Counted from the first letter of the stretch, positions 7,286 through 16,471 are shown. The stretch is DNA of 64,000 nt from Iodidimonas nitroreducens (GCA_000710935.1 BAYV01000004.1:1-64000), one strand, 5' to 3'. Program-made: numbers and translations. The notes: generated by a model not told the origin, from the letters alone.

Positions 7286-8539
7286 ATGCAGGATTGCCCG
7301 CCCATAGATGAAGACCCATTCCCATCGGCAGCCTATGCGGATGGGTATGGGGGCGATGATGAAAGCTTTGCCACGAGCCCCATGGGTTTCATCAGCCCTA
7401 TGGGTTCTGCCAATCCTGTGCGGGCGTCCCTGCGGCGGGGCCGGGGGGCGGTTTCCAATGCATCGGGGCGGCATGAGCCTTTATCGCGTCAGGCCGTTGA
7501 GGATGGGTGGGCCGAGGATGAGGCGGATCTGGCGCCCCTTGCTACCCATATCACTTTGGAAAAAGCGCGCAGGATCATCACCAAAAACAGCTCGCCCGAT
7601 ATTCCTTTTGATCGTTCGATCAATCCCTATCGGGGGTGCGAACATGGCTGCATCTATTGCTATGCCCGGCCCAGCCACGCCAATATGGGGCTGTCGCCGG
7701 GGCTGGATTTTGAAACCCGGCTCTTTGCAAAGCCCGATGCGGCCAATCTGTTAAGGGCAGAGCTTGCCCATCCCCGCTATCGCTGCGCGCCGATTGCCAT
7801 TGGCACCAATACCGATCCCTATCAACCGATCGAGCGTGATCAAAAACTCATGCGGTCGATTCTCGAAATATTGGATGAAACATCTCATCCGGTGACCATC
7901 GTTACCAAATCGGCCCTGATTTTGCGGGATATTGAACTTTTATCATCTTTGGCCCAGCGCAATCTGGTCAAAGTCGCGCTGTCTGTCACCACCCTTGATC
8001 ATCGGCTGGCCCGCCGGATGGAGCCACGCGCCAGCACACCGGGTCGCCGCATCGAGGCTATGAAGGCGCTGGCCGAAGCCGGGGTGCCGGTAGGGGTGAT
8101 GGTGGCCCCGGTAATCCCGGCCCTGACTGATCATGAAGGCGAGAAAATCCTCGCCGCCGCCTATGCAGCCGGGGCCCGCGAGGCAGGCTGGGTGATGCTG
8201 CGGCTTCCCCATGAAATCAAGGATTTATTTGCGGAATGGTTGCAAGAAGAACGCCCGGATCGGGCATCGCGCGTCCTGAATCTGGTGCGTGATATGCGCG
8301 GTGGGCGGCTCAATGATGCGCGCTTTGGCCATCGGATGCGTGGCGAAGGGGCCTATGCCGAGATGGTCACCGCCCGGCTGCGGCTGGCCATCACCAAAAT
8401 CGGGTATAATCGGGAGATCAGAAAGCTCGATTGCAGCCTGTTTACCCCGCCCCCCAAAGCCAGTGCCAAGGGGGACCGGGGTTCAAATGGGGGGGATGCG
8501 GGCGACAGGCTGCAATATTCGCTCTTTGGCGATGGCTAG
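7286..8539 (+). CDS. PA0069-family radical SAM protein
   Basis: 417 residues. The radical SAM cluster is CEHGCIYC with Cys118, Cys122 and Cys125, a C-x3-C-x2-C motif in the context SINPYRGCEHGCIYCYARPSH, which is diagnostic of the PA0069 group related to SplB. Downstream are IAIGTNTDPYQPIE and the VTIVTKSALILRDIELL strand. The N-terminal 90 residues are poorly conserved and Gly/Arg-rich. The natural reaction of the group is not established. It follows the NMO gene by 44 bp on the same strand, and converges with the YbjN gene. Confidence 0.9.
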   Translation: MQDCPPIDEDPFPSAAYADGYGGDDESFATSPMGFISPMGSANPVRASLRRGRGAVSNASGRHEPLSRQAVEDGWAEDEADLAPLATHITLEKARRIITKNSSPDIPFDRSINPYRGCEHGCIYCYARPSHANMGLSPGLDFETRLFAKPDAANLLRAELAHPRYRCAPIAIGTNTDPYQPIERDQKLMRSILEILDETSHPVTIVTKSALILRDIELLSSLAQRNLVKVALSVTTLDHRLARRMEPRASTPGRRIEAMKALAEAGVPVGVMVAPVIPALTDHEGEKILAAAYAAGAREAGWVMLRLPHEIKDLFAEWLQEERPDRASRVLNLVRDMRGGRLNDARFGHRMRGEGAYAEMVTARLRLAITKIGYNREIRKLDCSLFTPPPKASAKGDRGSNGGDAGDRLQYSLFGDG

Positions 8540-8573
8540 CTTCCGTCTTAAAAATCAGGCTTCTGCTTACGGT

Positions 8574-9080
8574 TCAGGCTTCGCCCATGGTTTCCAGCAT
8601 GGCGGCATCAAGGGCTTCGCGCGGGGTTTTACCGGCCCAAACCACGAATTGAAAAACCGGGTAAAAGCGTTCGCATTCGCTCAAGGCCGTTTCCACCATC
8701 ACGGCCAGATGATGGCCGGATAGGCCGCAGCCCTCTTCATCGGCGATGGTGGCATGGCGATACATCAAAAGCCCTTCATCGCACCACATTTCAAAATGCC
8801 CCAGCCACAGCCGCTCATTGATCAGGCCCAATGTTTCATAAACAGCGGCGCGTTTGGCTTCGGGAACCCGGCCATCAAAAACACAGGCAACCTGCAAAAC
8901 ACGTTCTTCTTCGCGCCAGAAAAAACGAAGCTGATATTCGCAATAGCCGCCGGTCACCGCAGCGGTCAATTCATCGTCTTGTCGATCATAAACCCAATCA
9001 TTGGCATTGGCCAAATCTTCAACCAGATCAAGGGGATTGGATTCTGTGGCGATGCTGTCGTCGGCAATGAGCGTTGTCAT
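8574..9080 (-). CDS. YbjN domain-containing protein
   Basis: 168 residues, acidic and cytosolic, with no signal peptide. The fold signature of the YbjN family (type III secretion chaperone-like) is visible: an N-terminal strand-helix (NPLDLVEDLANANDWVYDR), the repeated beta strands around YCEYQLRFFWREEERVLQVACVF, and the helix LGLINERLWLGHFEMW followed by GLLMYRHA. E. coli YbjN is a multicopy stress and motility suppressor; the alphaproteobacterial function is not established. In many relatives it sits next to proC and a BMFP-domain gene. Here the BMFP gene is present upstream on the same strand but proC is not. Confidence 0.82.
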   Translation of the reverse strand: MTTLIADDSIATESNPLDLVEDLANANDWVYDRQDDELTAAVTGGYCEYQLRFFWREEERVLQVACVFDGRVPEAKRAAVYETLGLINERLWLGHFEMWCDEGLLMYRHATIADEEGCGLSGHHLAVMVETALSECERFYPVFQFVVWAGKTPREALDAAMLETMGEA

Positions 9081-9364
9081 GCGCTGTCACTCCTTTGGCT
9101 GCTTCCCTGTAGAAGCCACCGGGGCTATGCGGGCCACCGGCTGGTCTCGTCAAGACAGTCTTGTCGATCTTGCCAAAACACCAACATCTGCCAGGCCACT
9201 GGTTTTTGGCCAATGAACTGGCCGCTCTGTGACATTTGACACGAGAGCAATGGTGCCAGCTTGCCAGGCACTGTGCAAGGGAACTCTGGGGAAGCCGCCT
9301 CAATATCTTGTGGATAACTGCAAGATCTGGTTAAATTTTCGTTACAACTTACCAGACCTAGTAT
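9081..9364. other. Non-coding interval between ybjN and ubiK-like genes
   Basis: 284 bases with no convincing gene. It contains a perfect 13-bp palindrome with 6-bp arms and one central base, CAAGACAGTCTTG, at 9151-9163, upstream of the ybjN start. A single DnaA-box match (TGTGGATAA, complement of TTATCCACA) lies at 9309-9317. No tRNA cloverleaf was recognised. Confidence 0.5.
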
Positions 9365-9754
9365 TCAATCGGTTTTGGGGCCTGTTGATCGAGTGCCCGC
9401 GGTTTTATTGGCGCTTGTTTTGCCTGTGGCCGGTTTGGCTTGAACGGGCTTATCGGCGGCCTTGCCAGCAGTGGTGGCTGGCTTTTTGGGACCGCTTTGG
9501 GCGCTCATCTCAGCTAGCCGGTCTTCAAGGGCCTTGAGCCTGTCGTTCAGGCGATCATTTTCCGCCCGGGCTTTGGCCGCCATTTCCTTCACCGCGTCAA
9601 ACTCTTCGCGGGTCACAAGGTCAAGCTCGCCCAATCGACGATCGAGAAAAGCGCGCACGGCCCCTTCCGCTTCGGAGCGAACGGATGTCAGCGCCCCTGC
9701 GGCGCCGGTAGCAAGCTTTGCCAGATCATCGAAAAATCGGTTATCGGTCTGCAT
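9365..9754 (-). CDS. BMFP/UbiK-type accessory factor with basic Ala-rich tail
   Basis: 129 residues. Residues 1-85 match the BMFP domain (DUF526): FDDLAKLATGAAG, then the coiled coil EFDAVKEMAAKARAENDRLN with heptad leucines. E. coli UbiK and Brucella BMFP form trimeric coiled coils; UbiK assists ubiquinone biosynthesis by interacting with UbiJ and membranes. Residues 86-129 are a disordered Ala/Lys/Thr/Pro-rich tail (KPATTAGKAADK and similar) that is longer than in the E. coli protein. The gene is divergent from lgt, with the shared promoter in 9755-9976. Confidence 0.78.
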   Translation of the reverse strand: MQTDNRFFDDLAKLATGAAGALTSVRSEAEGAVRAFLDRRLGELDLVTREEFDAVKEMAAKARAENDRLNDRLKALEDRLAEMSAQSGPKKPATTAGKAADKPVQAKPATGKTSANKTAGTRSTGPKTD

Positions 9755-9976
9755 GTTGGTTCAGTCTTTCAAGCGTTTAGAATCACCCTCCGAATATGGG
9801 GGGATAGCCGGCTTTTTGCAAAGACTGTTTTTTCGCCCGCCTGACAGCTTTGGTTCTCCGGCGATCCCTGCCGGCTTTCTGCAAAGCGTGCCCCCATCAA
9901 ACTTGACTTCGTGCTTGTGGCGCGGATGATGTGCCCCCACGAAGGGGCCGAGATAAACGGAAGGGCACAGGCGACC

Positions 9977-10951
9977 ATGCTGGAATTTATTGATATGGGG
10001 CTGCAGCCCATGGCCAGTGGGCCTGCCTTTTTGCTGGCCAATGGGGTGTTGGCTTATCCCCAGATCGATCCTGTTCTGGTCAGCATTTTCGGATTTCCCA
10101 TCCGCTGGTATTCCCTTGCCTATCTGGTCGGCCTTTTGGGGGGCTGGCTTTGGGTGCGCAAGGTTGCCGTGGCTTTGGCCGTGCCGATCACCCGCCGCCA
10201 GATCGATGATTTTCTGACATGGGCCACCTTGGGGGTGATTCTGGGTGGTCGTTTGGGCTATGTGCTGTTTTACAAACCCGCTGCCTATCTTGATAATCCC
10301 ATGGCTATTCTGCGCCTTTGGGATGGGGGGATGTCGTTTCATGGCGGGCTTTTGGGGGTGACGCTGGCGATCATCTTTTATGCCCGGGCGCAAAAGCTGC
10401 CCTTGCTGGGTTTTGCCGATATGATCGCCGCCGCTGTACCCATTGGCCTGCTTTTCGGGCGGCTGGCCAATTTCATCAATAGCGAATTATGGGGCCGCCC
10501 CAGCACGGTGCCCTGGGCGATGATTTTCCCCACCGATCCCGTGCAGGTGCCGCGCCATCCCAGCCAGCTTTATGAAGCCCTGCTGGAAGGGCTGCTTCTT
10601 TTCATTGTGTTGAACGCCCTCATTTATTGGACGCATAAAGCGCGAAAATTGCCGGGGCTGATCGTGGGGCTGTTTTTTATCGGCTATGGTTTGGCGCGCT
10701 ATCTGGTGGAATTTGCCCGCCAGCCCGATCAGCATCTGGGGCTGTTTGCCGATTTCATCTCGATGGGCCAGATCCTCAGCCTGCCGATGATTTTTTTCGG
10801 CCTCTGGGTGATCTGGAGCGCCGCCACGGGCCATTTCCCCCGCTGGCTCGATCCCATTTCTGCGGCCCAATCGCGCAAGAGTGCCCAAATGCGTGGAGCC
10901 GGGCAGGCCTCAGAGCGTTCGGCATCCAAAAATGAGCGGGGGCAGCGGTGA
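9977..10951 (+). CDS. lgt: Prolipoprotein diacylglyceryl transferase
   Basis: 324 residues from ATG 9977. The inner-membrane enzyme that transfers diacylglycerol from phosphatidylglycerol to the lipobox Cys of prolipoproteins. It has about seven membrane segments. The Lgt signature GRLANFINSELWG is at 161-173, with DGGMSFHGG near 116-124 and the conserved PRHPSQLYEA near 192-201. An open extension back to 9911 lacks similarity and is not used. The last codons overlap the next gene (GTGA), so lgt, midA and pgeF form one translationally coupled operon. Several lipoproteins in this window would be its substrates. Confidence 0.93.
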   Translation: MLEFIDMGLQPMASGPAFLLANGVLAYPQIDPVLVSIFGFPIRWYSLAYLVGLLGGWLWVRKVAVALAVPITRRQIDDFLTWATLGVILGGRLGYVLFYKPAAYLDNPMAILRLWDGGMSFHGGLLGVTLAIIFYARAQKLPLLGFADMIAAAVPIGLLFGRLANFINSELWGRPSTVPWAMIFPTDPVQVPRHPSQLYEALLEGLLLFIVLNALIYWTHKARKLPGLIVGLFFIGYGLARYLVEFARQPDQHLGLFADFISMGQILSLPMIFFGLWVIWSAATGHFPRWLDPISAAQSRKSAQMRGAGQASERSASKNERGQR

Positions 10952-12069
10952 GCACCACGCCCCTTGCCCGGCTTTTACACGAGAGGATCGCGACCGATGG
11001 CCCCATGACCGTGCATCGCTATATGAGCGAAGCGCTGATGCATCCCGATCATGGCTATTATCGCAAGAATGATCCTTTGGGGGGCGCGGGCGATTTCATT
11101 ACGGCCCCGGAAATATCCCAGATTTTTGGCGAATTAATAGGTCTTTGGTTGGCGGATCGCTGGGAAGCCATGGGCCAGCCACGGCGGGTGCGGCTGGTTG
11201 AGCTGGGCCCCGGGCGGGGCACCCTGATGGCTGATGCCCTGCGCGCGCTCTCTGTCGTTCCCGGCTTGAAAGAAGCGGTGACGGTGCATTTCGTGGAAGC
11301 CAATGAAGCCCTGATCAAGGCGCAAGCCCAGCGATTGGGCCGCATGGGGATCGCCAAGCCACAGTGGCATGATCATTTCGATGATGTGCCCGATGGCCCG
11401 ATCCTGTTGATTGCCAATGAATTTTTCGATGCCTTGCCGATCCATCAACTGGTGAAAACTGAAAAAGGCTGGGGCGAACGGGCCATCATCAGCGATGGCC
11501 AGACTTTTTCCTTTTGTTTGTATCCTGCTGATCAGGATCAGATCGATCTGGTCGATCTGGTGCCTGAAGCCCTGCGGTCTGCCCCCATTGGCAGCATCGT
11601 GGAAATCTGCCCGGCGGGATTGGCTGTGTGCGAGGATATCAGCCGCCGGATTCTGGCTTTTGATGGGGCGGCCCTGATCATCGATTATGGCCATTGTGTT
11701 TCCGGAGTGGGGGAAACCCTGCAGGCCGTGCGCCGCCATCAAAGGGTGGATATTTTCCACCGCCCCGGGCAAACCGATCTTACCGCCCATGTGGATTTCC
11801 AGCAATTGGCGATAACCGCCAGACAACATGGCGCGGCGGTGGCGGGGCCGATCACCCAGGGGGATTTTCTCAAGGCTTTGGGCATCGATGTGCGGGCGGC
11901 TCTTTTATGTTCACGCGCCGGGGAAAAACAGCAAAAAGAGATCAAGGCAGCGGTGCGGCGCTTGACGGCCCCCGATTTGATGGGCGATCTTTTCAAGGCG
12001 ATGGCCATTGTGCCCGAGCGGCATCTTCTTCCCGGATTTAGAAGGGCAGCCCATAGTGACACCGAATGA
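10948..12069 (+). CDS. MidA/NDUFAF7-family SAM-dependent methyltransferase
   Basis: 373 residues, starting at GTG 10948 that overlaps the lgt stop. Class I methyltransferase of the MidA family, whose mitochondrial member NDUFAF7 symmetrically dimethylates an arginine of the complex I subunit NDUFS2. Motif I is VELGPGRGTLMAD (84-96). The N-terminal family blocks MTVHRYMSEALMHPDHGYY (20-38) and GDFITAPEISQIFGELIG (48-65) are intact, as is IANEFFDALPIHQ. The C-terminal block VDFQQLAITARQHG is also typical. By analogy it may modify NuoD. It precedes pgeF with a 14-bp overlap. Confidence 0.9.
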   Translation: MSTTPLARLLHERIATDGPMTVHRYMSEALMHPDHGYYRKNDPLGGAGDFITAPEISQIFGELIGLWLADRWEAMGQPRRVRLVELGPGRGTLMADALRALSVVPGLKEAVTVHFVEANEALIKAQAQRLGRMGIAKPQWHDHFDDVPDGPILLIANEFFDALPIHQLVKTEKGWGERAIISDGQTFSFCLYPADQDQIDLVDLVPEALRSAPIGSIVEICPAGLAVCEDISRRILAFDGAALIIDYGHCVSGVGETLQAVRRHQRVDIFHRPGQTDLTAHVDFQQLAITARQHGAAVAGPITQGDFLKALGIDVRAALLCSRAGEKQQKEIKAAVRRLTAPDLMGDLFKAMAIVPERHLLPGFRRAAHSDTE

Positions 12070-12922
12070 ACCCACGTCTTCGGCAAGGGGTCCGTCTCTT
12101 CAGTCGGATGCGCCTCACCCCATTCCGTCCGCATTACTGGGGCAGATGCCGGGCGTGGTTCATGGATTTTTCAGCCGGTCGGGCGGTGTTTCAACCGGCC
12201 TTTATTCCAGCCTCAATGCCGGGCGTGGTTCATCGGATAAGGCGGCTGCGGTGGCCGAGAATCGCCGCCGGATCGAAGGGGCCATGGGCGGTCTGACGCT
12301 GGTCACCCCCTATCAGATCCATAGCAATCTGGCCCGCCCGATCTGGGGGATCAAAGTCGCTTCAAAAGATCGGGGCGCGGAGGGCGATGCTTTATATGAT
12401 GCGGATGATCCGCCACGCTGCGATGCTTTGATCAGCGATCAGCCCGGCCTGCTTTTAGGCATTGTGACCGCCGATTGCGCCCCGGTTTTATTGGCCGATC
12501 CCAAAGCCGGAGTGTTGGCAGCCTGCCATGCGGGCTGGCGCGGTGCGGCATCCGGGGTGATCGATGCTACGATTGAGATGATGATCGCTTATGGCGCGCG
12601 GCCCGATCGCATGAGCGCGGCCATCGGCCCGATGATTGCACAGGCCTCTTATGAGGTGGGGGCCGAGGTGCGGCAGGCTTTTTTGGATCAGGACCCCGCT
12701 TTTGCGGCTTTCTTTGTCGAGGGTGGGCGGCCAGAAGCCTTTCAATGCGATCTGGAGGGGATCGTGGCGGCCCTTCTGGCTCGTGCCGGGGTGAGGGCGG
12801 TTGATCCCCTGGGCCTTGATACCTATCGCCTTGCGGATCGGTTTTACAGCTACCGCCGGGCCACCCACCTTGATGAGCCCGATTATGGCCGTCAGCTTTC
12901 GGTGATTGGGTTAAAGCCATGA
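12056..12922 (+). CDS. pgeF: Peptidoglycan editing factor PgeF (YfiH/laccase-domain family)
   Basis: 288 residues from GTG 12056, which has GAAGGG about 10 bases upstream; the open frame extends to 12008 but without a good site. YfiH-type zinc/copper enzyme; E. coli PgeF hydrolyses L-Ser-containing UDP-MurNAc, and homologues act as purine nucleoside-processing enzymes. The metal triad is visible as His89 (PYQIHSN), Cys141 (VTADCAPVLL) and His158 (AACHAGWRGA). The C-terminal GRQLSVIGL closes the domain. Overlap with midA and the order lgt-midA-pgeF are conserved in alphaproteobacteria. Confidence 0.9.
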   Translation: MTPNEPTSSARGPSLQSDAPHPIPSALLGQMPGVVHGFFSRSGGVSTGLYSSLNAGRGSSDKAAAVAENRRRIEGAMGGLTLVTPYQIHSNLARPIWGIKVASKDRGAEGDALYDADDPPRCDALISDQPGLLLGIVTADCAPVLLADPKAGVLAACHAGWRGAASGVIDATIEMMIAYGARPDRMSAAIGPMIAQASYEVGAEVRQAFLDQDPAFAAFFVEGGRPEAFQCDLEGIVAALLARAGVRAVDPLGLDTYRLADRFYSYRRATHLDEPDYGRQLSVIGLKP

Positions 12923-13141
12923 AGTTTGGCCCCCGCTTTGGGGCATTCCATAGGCTGTTTTCTTATGAGGCGTTCTTTCCTGAGGATGGTCTGTTTACAG
13001 CAGGGGCGGCGCTTGCTAAGAGCGCTGCAAGATTGTCGCAGAACGGTTGGGCGACCTGACCACCGGGCTTGTGATGGGCATGGCCAGCCATGGCCGCAGC
13101 CGATGCGGTGATGGACGCAAAAGACGCATACGGAGCAGAGT

Positions 13142-14074
13142 ATGAAAATCCTGACCGGTAATTCCAATCCGCCACTGGCCGAAGCCATTGCCGCCTATCT
13201 CAATATTCCCCTTACCAAAGCCAGCGTAAAGCGCTTTTCCGATCAGGAAATTTTCGTGGAAATCCATGAAAATGTGCGCGGTGAGGATGTTTTCGTGGCG
13301 CAATCCACCAGTTTTCCGGCCAATGATCATCTGATGGAATTGCTGGTGTGTATCGATGCTTTAAAGCGGGCTTCGGCCCGACGAATCACCGCTGTTCTGC
13401 CATATTATGGCTATGCCCGCCAGGATCGCAAACCGGGGCCGCGCACGCCGATTTCAGCCAAGCTGGTGGCCGATCTGATCACCACGGCAGGTGCGGATCG
13501 GGTTTTGACCATGGATCTTCATGCCGGTCAGATTCAGGGCTTTTTCGATATTCCCACGGATAATCTTTATGCCCTGCCGGTTTTGGGCCGCGATCTGCGC
13601 GATCATTACAGCCAGGATGATCTGATGATCGTATCACCCGATGTGGGCGGCGTGGTGCGGGCCCGGGCCTATGCCAAGCGGGTGGGCGCACCTTTGGCCA
13701 TTGTTGATAAGCGCCGGGAGCAGGCCGGTGTTTCAGAAGTGATGAACATCATCGGCGATGTGAATGGCAAGGTGTGTGTGCTGGTGGATGATATCGTCGA
13801 TTCGGCGGGCACCTTGTGCAATGCCGCCGATGCCCTGATGCAGGCGGGGGCAAAGGCGGTTTCGGCCTATGTCAGCCATGGTGTTTTATCGGGCGGGGCG
13901 GTGGCGCGCATCGGGGCTTCATCCCTGAAGGAACTGGTGATCACCGATTCGATTTTGGCCACGGAAGCGGTGCGCCTGTCTACGAAGGTGCGGCGCATCA
14001 CCATTGCGCCCTTGATTGCCGAAGCGATGAACCGCATCAGCCATGAAACATCGGTTTCAAGCCTGTTTGATTGA
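13142..14074 (+). CDS. prs: Ribose-phosphate pyrophosphokinase
   Basis: 310 residues. Makes PRPP from ribose 5-phosphate and ATP for purine, pyrimidine, His, Trp and NAD synthesis. Class I Prs features are all present: [18 protein letters not shown] at 30-47, [10 protein letters not shown] at 88-97, [11 protein letters not shown] with His127, the flexible loop [20 protein letters not shown] near 190-209, and the PRPP loop DDIVDSAGT (216-224). The start ATG is preceded by GGAGCA. A 219-bp gap separates it from pgeF, so it probably has its own promoter. Confidence 0.97.
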   Translation: MKILTGNSNPPLAEAIAAYLNIPLTKASVKRFSDQEIFVEIHENVRGEDVFVAQSTSFPANDHLMELLVCIDALKRASARRITAVLPYYGYARQDRKPGPRTPISAKLVADLITTAGADRVLTMDLHAGQIQGFFDIPTDNLYALPVLGRDLRDHYSQDDLMIVSPDVGGVVRARAYAKRVGAPLAIVDKRREQAGVSEVMNIIGDVNGKVCVLVDDIVDSAGTLCNAADALMQAGAKAVSAYVSHGVLSGGAVARIGASSLKELVITDSILATEAVRLSTKVRRITIAPLIAEAMNRISHETSVSSLFD

Positions 14075-14251
14075 TTTTCCCTTTTTCATTTTTTGGGTCT
14101 GATTTTCGGTGCCTTTTTCAAATGGTCACCAAAACATGCCTTATTTTGCCATAATCAAAACCGCCATCCTTAATGATGCGTAAAGATCGACAGTGCCTGC
14201 TGAATAATCAGCGCACAGACAAGCTTTATCAGCGCATAGGAGGCGAAGACG

Positions 14252-14740
14252 ATGAAATTTCGTTTGGTTCTGTCTGCCCTTTTGGCCCTCTTCATGGTGG
14301 CCCCGGTGGCTGCCGATGATCATAAATCCGGGAAAACGATTGTTGAGATTGCCGCAAGCAATGACGATTTTTCAACCCTTGTCGCAGCCGTGAAGGCGGC
14401 GGGCCTGGCGGAAACTTTGTCGGGCAAAGGGCCCTTTACGGTTTTTGCCCCCACCAATGCCGCTTTTGCCGCATTGCCCGCAGGCACGGTTGAAAGCCTG
14501 CTGAAGCCGGAAAACAAGCAAAAGCTTGTTGATATCCTCACCTATCATGTGGTGTCGGGCAAGGTGATGTCGGCAGATCTGGCCGGGAAAACGATCGACG
14601 CCAAAACGGTTGAGGGCGGCACTCTTGCCATCGATGCCACATCGGGGGTTTCGGTTAATGATGCAACGGTGACAACAGCCGATATCGCCGCCTCGAATGG
14701 CGTTATTCATGTGATCGATCAGGTCCTTTTGCCCAATTAA
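14252..14740 (+). CDS. Secreted fasciclin (FAS1) domain protein
   Basis: 162 residues with AGGAGG shortly before the ATG. A Sec signal peptide (residues 1-21, ending PVAA) is followed by one FAS1 domain: [20 protein letters not shown], then the hallmark [15 protein letters not shown], then the central [11 protein letters not shown] and the C-terminal [16 protein letters not shown]1 proteins are usually adhesion or matrix proteins. It stands alone, with its own terminator downstream. Its specific role is unknown. Confidence 0.92.
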   Translation: MKFRLVLSALLALFMVAPVAADDHKSGKTIVEIAASNDDFSTLVAAVKAAGLAETLSGKGPFTVFAPTNAAFAALPAGTVESLLKPENKQKLVDILTYHVVSGKVMSADLAGKTIDAKTVEGGTLAIDATSGVSVNDATVTTADIAASNGVIHVIDQVLLPN

Positions 14741-14775
14741 GCAGGGCCTGTTGATCCATATTTGAATGAAAAGAA

Positions 14776-14810
14776 AGAGCGGTTCCATCATCAGGGGCCG
14801 CTCTTTTTTA
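14776..14810 (+). terminator. Rho-independent terminator after the fasciclin gene
   Basis: AGAGCGG (14776-14782) pairs with CCGCTCT (14798-14804), a 7-bp stem with a 15-nt loop. It is followed immediately by a run of T. The A-rich stretch on the 5' side could make it work in both directions for the converging glycine-rich gene. Confidence 0.8.
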
Positions 14811-14854
14811 TAGTGCAGCCCCCTTGTTTCGAGGGGCTGGCTCTGATCGGGTGT

Positions 14855-15775
14855 TTATTGCAGGCCCGATGCCAGAAGCGAGACCCGCCCCGCTTTGGCC
14901 AGCAAAAGCCCCGGATCAAGGGCTTTGTCGGCGGGCTTCAGGCTTTCGGGATAGGCTGATGAAAAAAGCGCCAGAGTTTCATCAAGGGCATCGCGAAAAC
15001 GGGGATCGAGTTGCTCGCGGATCAAATCGGCGCGCCTTTGGGCGGCTTTCAGATAGCCATAGCCATCAAGCCAGGCATCCTTATTATCCCCGGCAGCCAC
15101 GAGGCGATATTGCAAAGCAGCGCGATCCACCATATCGGCGATCACTGCCGCTTCGATGGCGGCGGTGCTGTGGTTGGCTCGGGGGGCTTTTTTCGCTGCG
15201 GCATCAGTGGCGGCCAGCACCGTTTTGACCGCCGCTTCCACCTTTTGGGTGGGTTTACCGGCGAAAGCCAGATCACCAGCCTTGAACATGGCCTCCACGA
15301 AGGGATCGACCCCTTGGGCTTTGAAGGCCGCTTCCAGATCATAATAAACTTCTGAAATGGGGTGAACGAACATTTCCGCCCCGGCCTGATGATCTTCAGC
15401 GCGATAAGCGGCCAGACCGGCCAGATAATGCGCCCTGATCACATCGAGAGCGGTGAGATAGACCACCGGATCATGCTGGGCGGCAACAGGATCGACCCCG
15501 CTTTCACCCCCTTCGCCGCCGCCTTCACCGCCTTCGCCGCCTTCGCCACCGCCCTCTCCGCCCTGTTGGACCACGCTGGCATAAGCCGTTCTGGTCAGAT
15601 CGTCTCCGCGTGGGTTATGAGCGTGCTCCACAGCGTCTTGGTTGGCGGCCGTGGATAGCCCCGGCTCTGATAGAGGTTTATCAGCCATGGCCATCCCCCC
15701 TGTCGCAAGGCCCGGGGTGATCAGCGCGGCTGCGCCAAGGCTTGTCCAAAGTCTGCGACGACGCCATGGTGTCAT
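14855..15775 (-). CDS. Exported Gly/Glu-rich protein of unknown function
   Basis: 306 residues. The N terminus (MTPWRRRRLW, then a hydrophobic segment to about residue 30) is a signal peptide. Residues about 72-92 are a Gly/Glu repeat (GGEGG units) encoded by 9-bp DNA repeats around 15500-15560. The rest is alpha-helical, with DPVVYLTALDVIRAHYLAGLAAY, EMFVHPISEVYYDLEAAF and a tail rich in Ala. It is divergent from the piuC-like gene with only 30 bp between start codons. A link to iron acquisition is inferred from that neighbour alone. I do not recognise a named family with certainty. Confidence 0.6.
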   Translation of the reverse strand: MTPWRRRRLWTSLGAAALITPGLATGGMAMADKPLSEPGLSTAANQDAVEHAHNPRGDDLTRTAYASVVQQGGEGGGEGGEGGEGGGEGGESGVDPVAAQHDPVVYLTALDVIRAHYLAGLAAYRAEDHQAGAEMFVHPISEVYYDLEAAFKAQGVDPFVEAMFKAGDLAFAGKPTQKVEAAVKTVLAATDAAAKKAPRANHSTAAIEAAVIADMVDRAALQYRLVAAGDNKDAWLDGYGYLKAAQRRADLIREQLDPRFRDALDETLALFSSAYPESLKPADKALDPGLLLAKAGRVSLLASGLQ

Positions 15776-15800
15776 TGTCTTGTCCTGAATCTAGGATTGC

Positions 15801-15820
15801 AAATCATGTTCATTCTCATT
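15801..15820. promoter_or_regulatory. Fur-box-like sequence between divergent starts
   Basis: Read on the minus strand, the sequence contains AATGAGAATGAACATGAT: three consecutive hexamers close to the Fur repeat unit (NATWAT). Its first eight bases equal a classical Fur half-site. It covers the piuC start codon (15806) and lies 26-45 bp upstream of the minus-strand gene's start. Dyad symmetry is only partial. Assignment is tentative and leans on the iron-related neighbour. Confidence 0.3.
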
Positions 15821-16471
15821 AGTGATGCCTTGAATTCTGATGATCTGTCAAGTTTACAAAAGATGCTGCCCGAGCTTGAGTATGAGCCGGGGGCGAAAAC
15901 GGCGGGCTGGCATGCACGCGCGGTGAAATCAAACTGGCAGGCCAAATCGTCTGCCGCGCGCAGCCATTGCCAAAGGCGGATCAAACAGGCTTTGCTGGAG
16001 CATCCCCTGTTCAAGGCCGTGGCGTTGCCTGCGCGGATTGCTGATCCCCTGATCAGCCGGACGGCGCCGGGGGAGGGCTATGGCCGCCATGTGGATGATG
16101 CCCTGATGGGGCCAGCCTTGCTGCGTACTGATTTATCCTGCACGGTTTTTCTGAATGATCCCGAAAGCTATGAAGGGGGGGAACTGGTGCTGGCGGGCTT
16201 GGGTGGCGAGGAAGCCTTCAAGCTTCCTGCTGGCAGCCTTGTGCTTTATCCTTCCACCAGCCTTCATTGGGTTGAGCCGGTGCGTTCCGGCTTGCGCTTT
16301 GTGGCAGCCACATGGGTGGAAAGCCTTGTGCGGGATGCGGGCGCGCGGGAGGTTTTATTCGATCTGGGGCGCGTTATGGAACAGCTCCATCAGCACGAAG
16401 GCAAATCGGAAAGCTTTGATCTCATCGCCAAAAGCCGCGCCAATCTGCTGCGGCGCTGGGCTGGTCAGTGA
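15806..16471 (+). CDS. piuC: PiuC-type Fe(II)/2-oxoglutarate dioxygenase (PKHD-type)
   Basis: 221 residues from ATG 15806, chosen over TTG 15797 because AGGA lies nine bases before it and the N terminus (MFILISDAL) fits the family. Non-heme iron dioxygenase: metal ligands His95 and Asp97 (GRHVDDALM) and His154 (SLHWVEPV), with the 2-oxoglutarate-binding Arg164 (SGLRFVAATW). Homologues (PiuC/YbiX) lie next to TonB siderophore receptors and are iron-regulated; their substrate is uncertain. Here no receptor is adjacent. The last codons and stop lie inside the first copy of a three-copy palindromic repeat. Confidence 0.88.
   Translation: MFILISDALNSDDLSSLQKMLPELEYEPGAKTAGWHARAVKSNWQAKSSAARSHCQRRIKQALLEHPLFKAVALPARIADPLISRTAPGEGYGRHVDDALMGPALLRTDLSCTVFLNDPESYEGGELVLAGLGGEEAFKLPAGSLVLYPSTSLHWVEPVRSGLRFVAATWVESLVRDAGAREVLFDLGRVMEQLHQHEGKSESFDLIAKSRANLLRRWAGQ

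Noticed and set aside
9309-9317. DnaA box as a sign of a replication origin
   Set aside because: Only one box, no AT-rich unwinding region and no dnaA, dnaN or hemE nearby.
9081-9364. tRNA or small RNA gene
   Set aside because: No cloverleaf, CCA end or clear terminator could be made out.
12926-13111. Short plus-strand open frame between pgeF and prs
   Set aside because: No ribosome site, no similarity, Arg/Cys-rich composition as expected from random frames.
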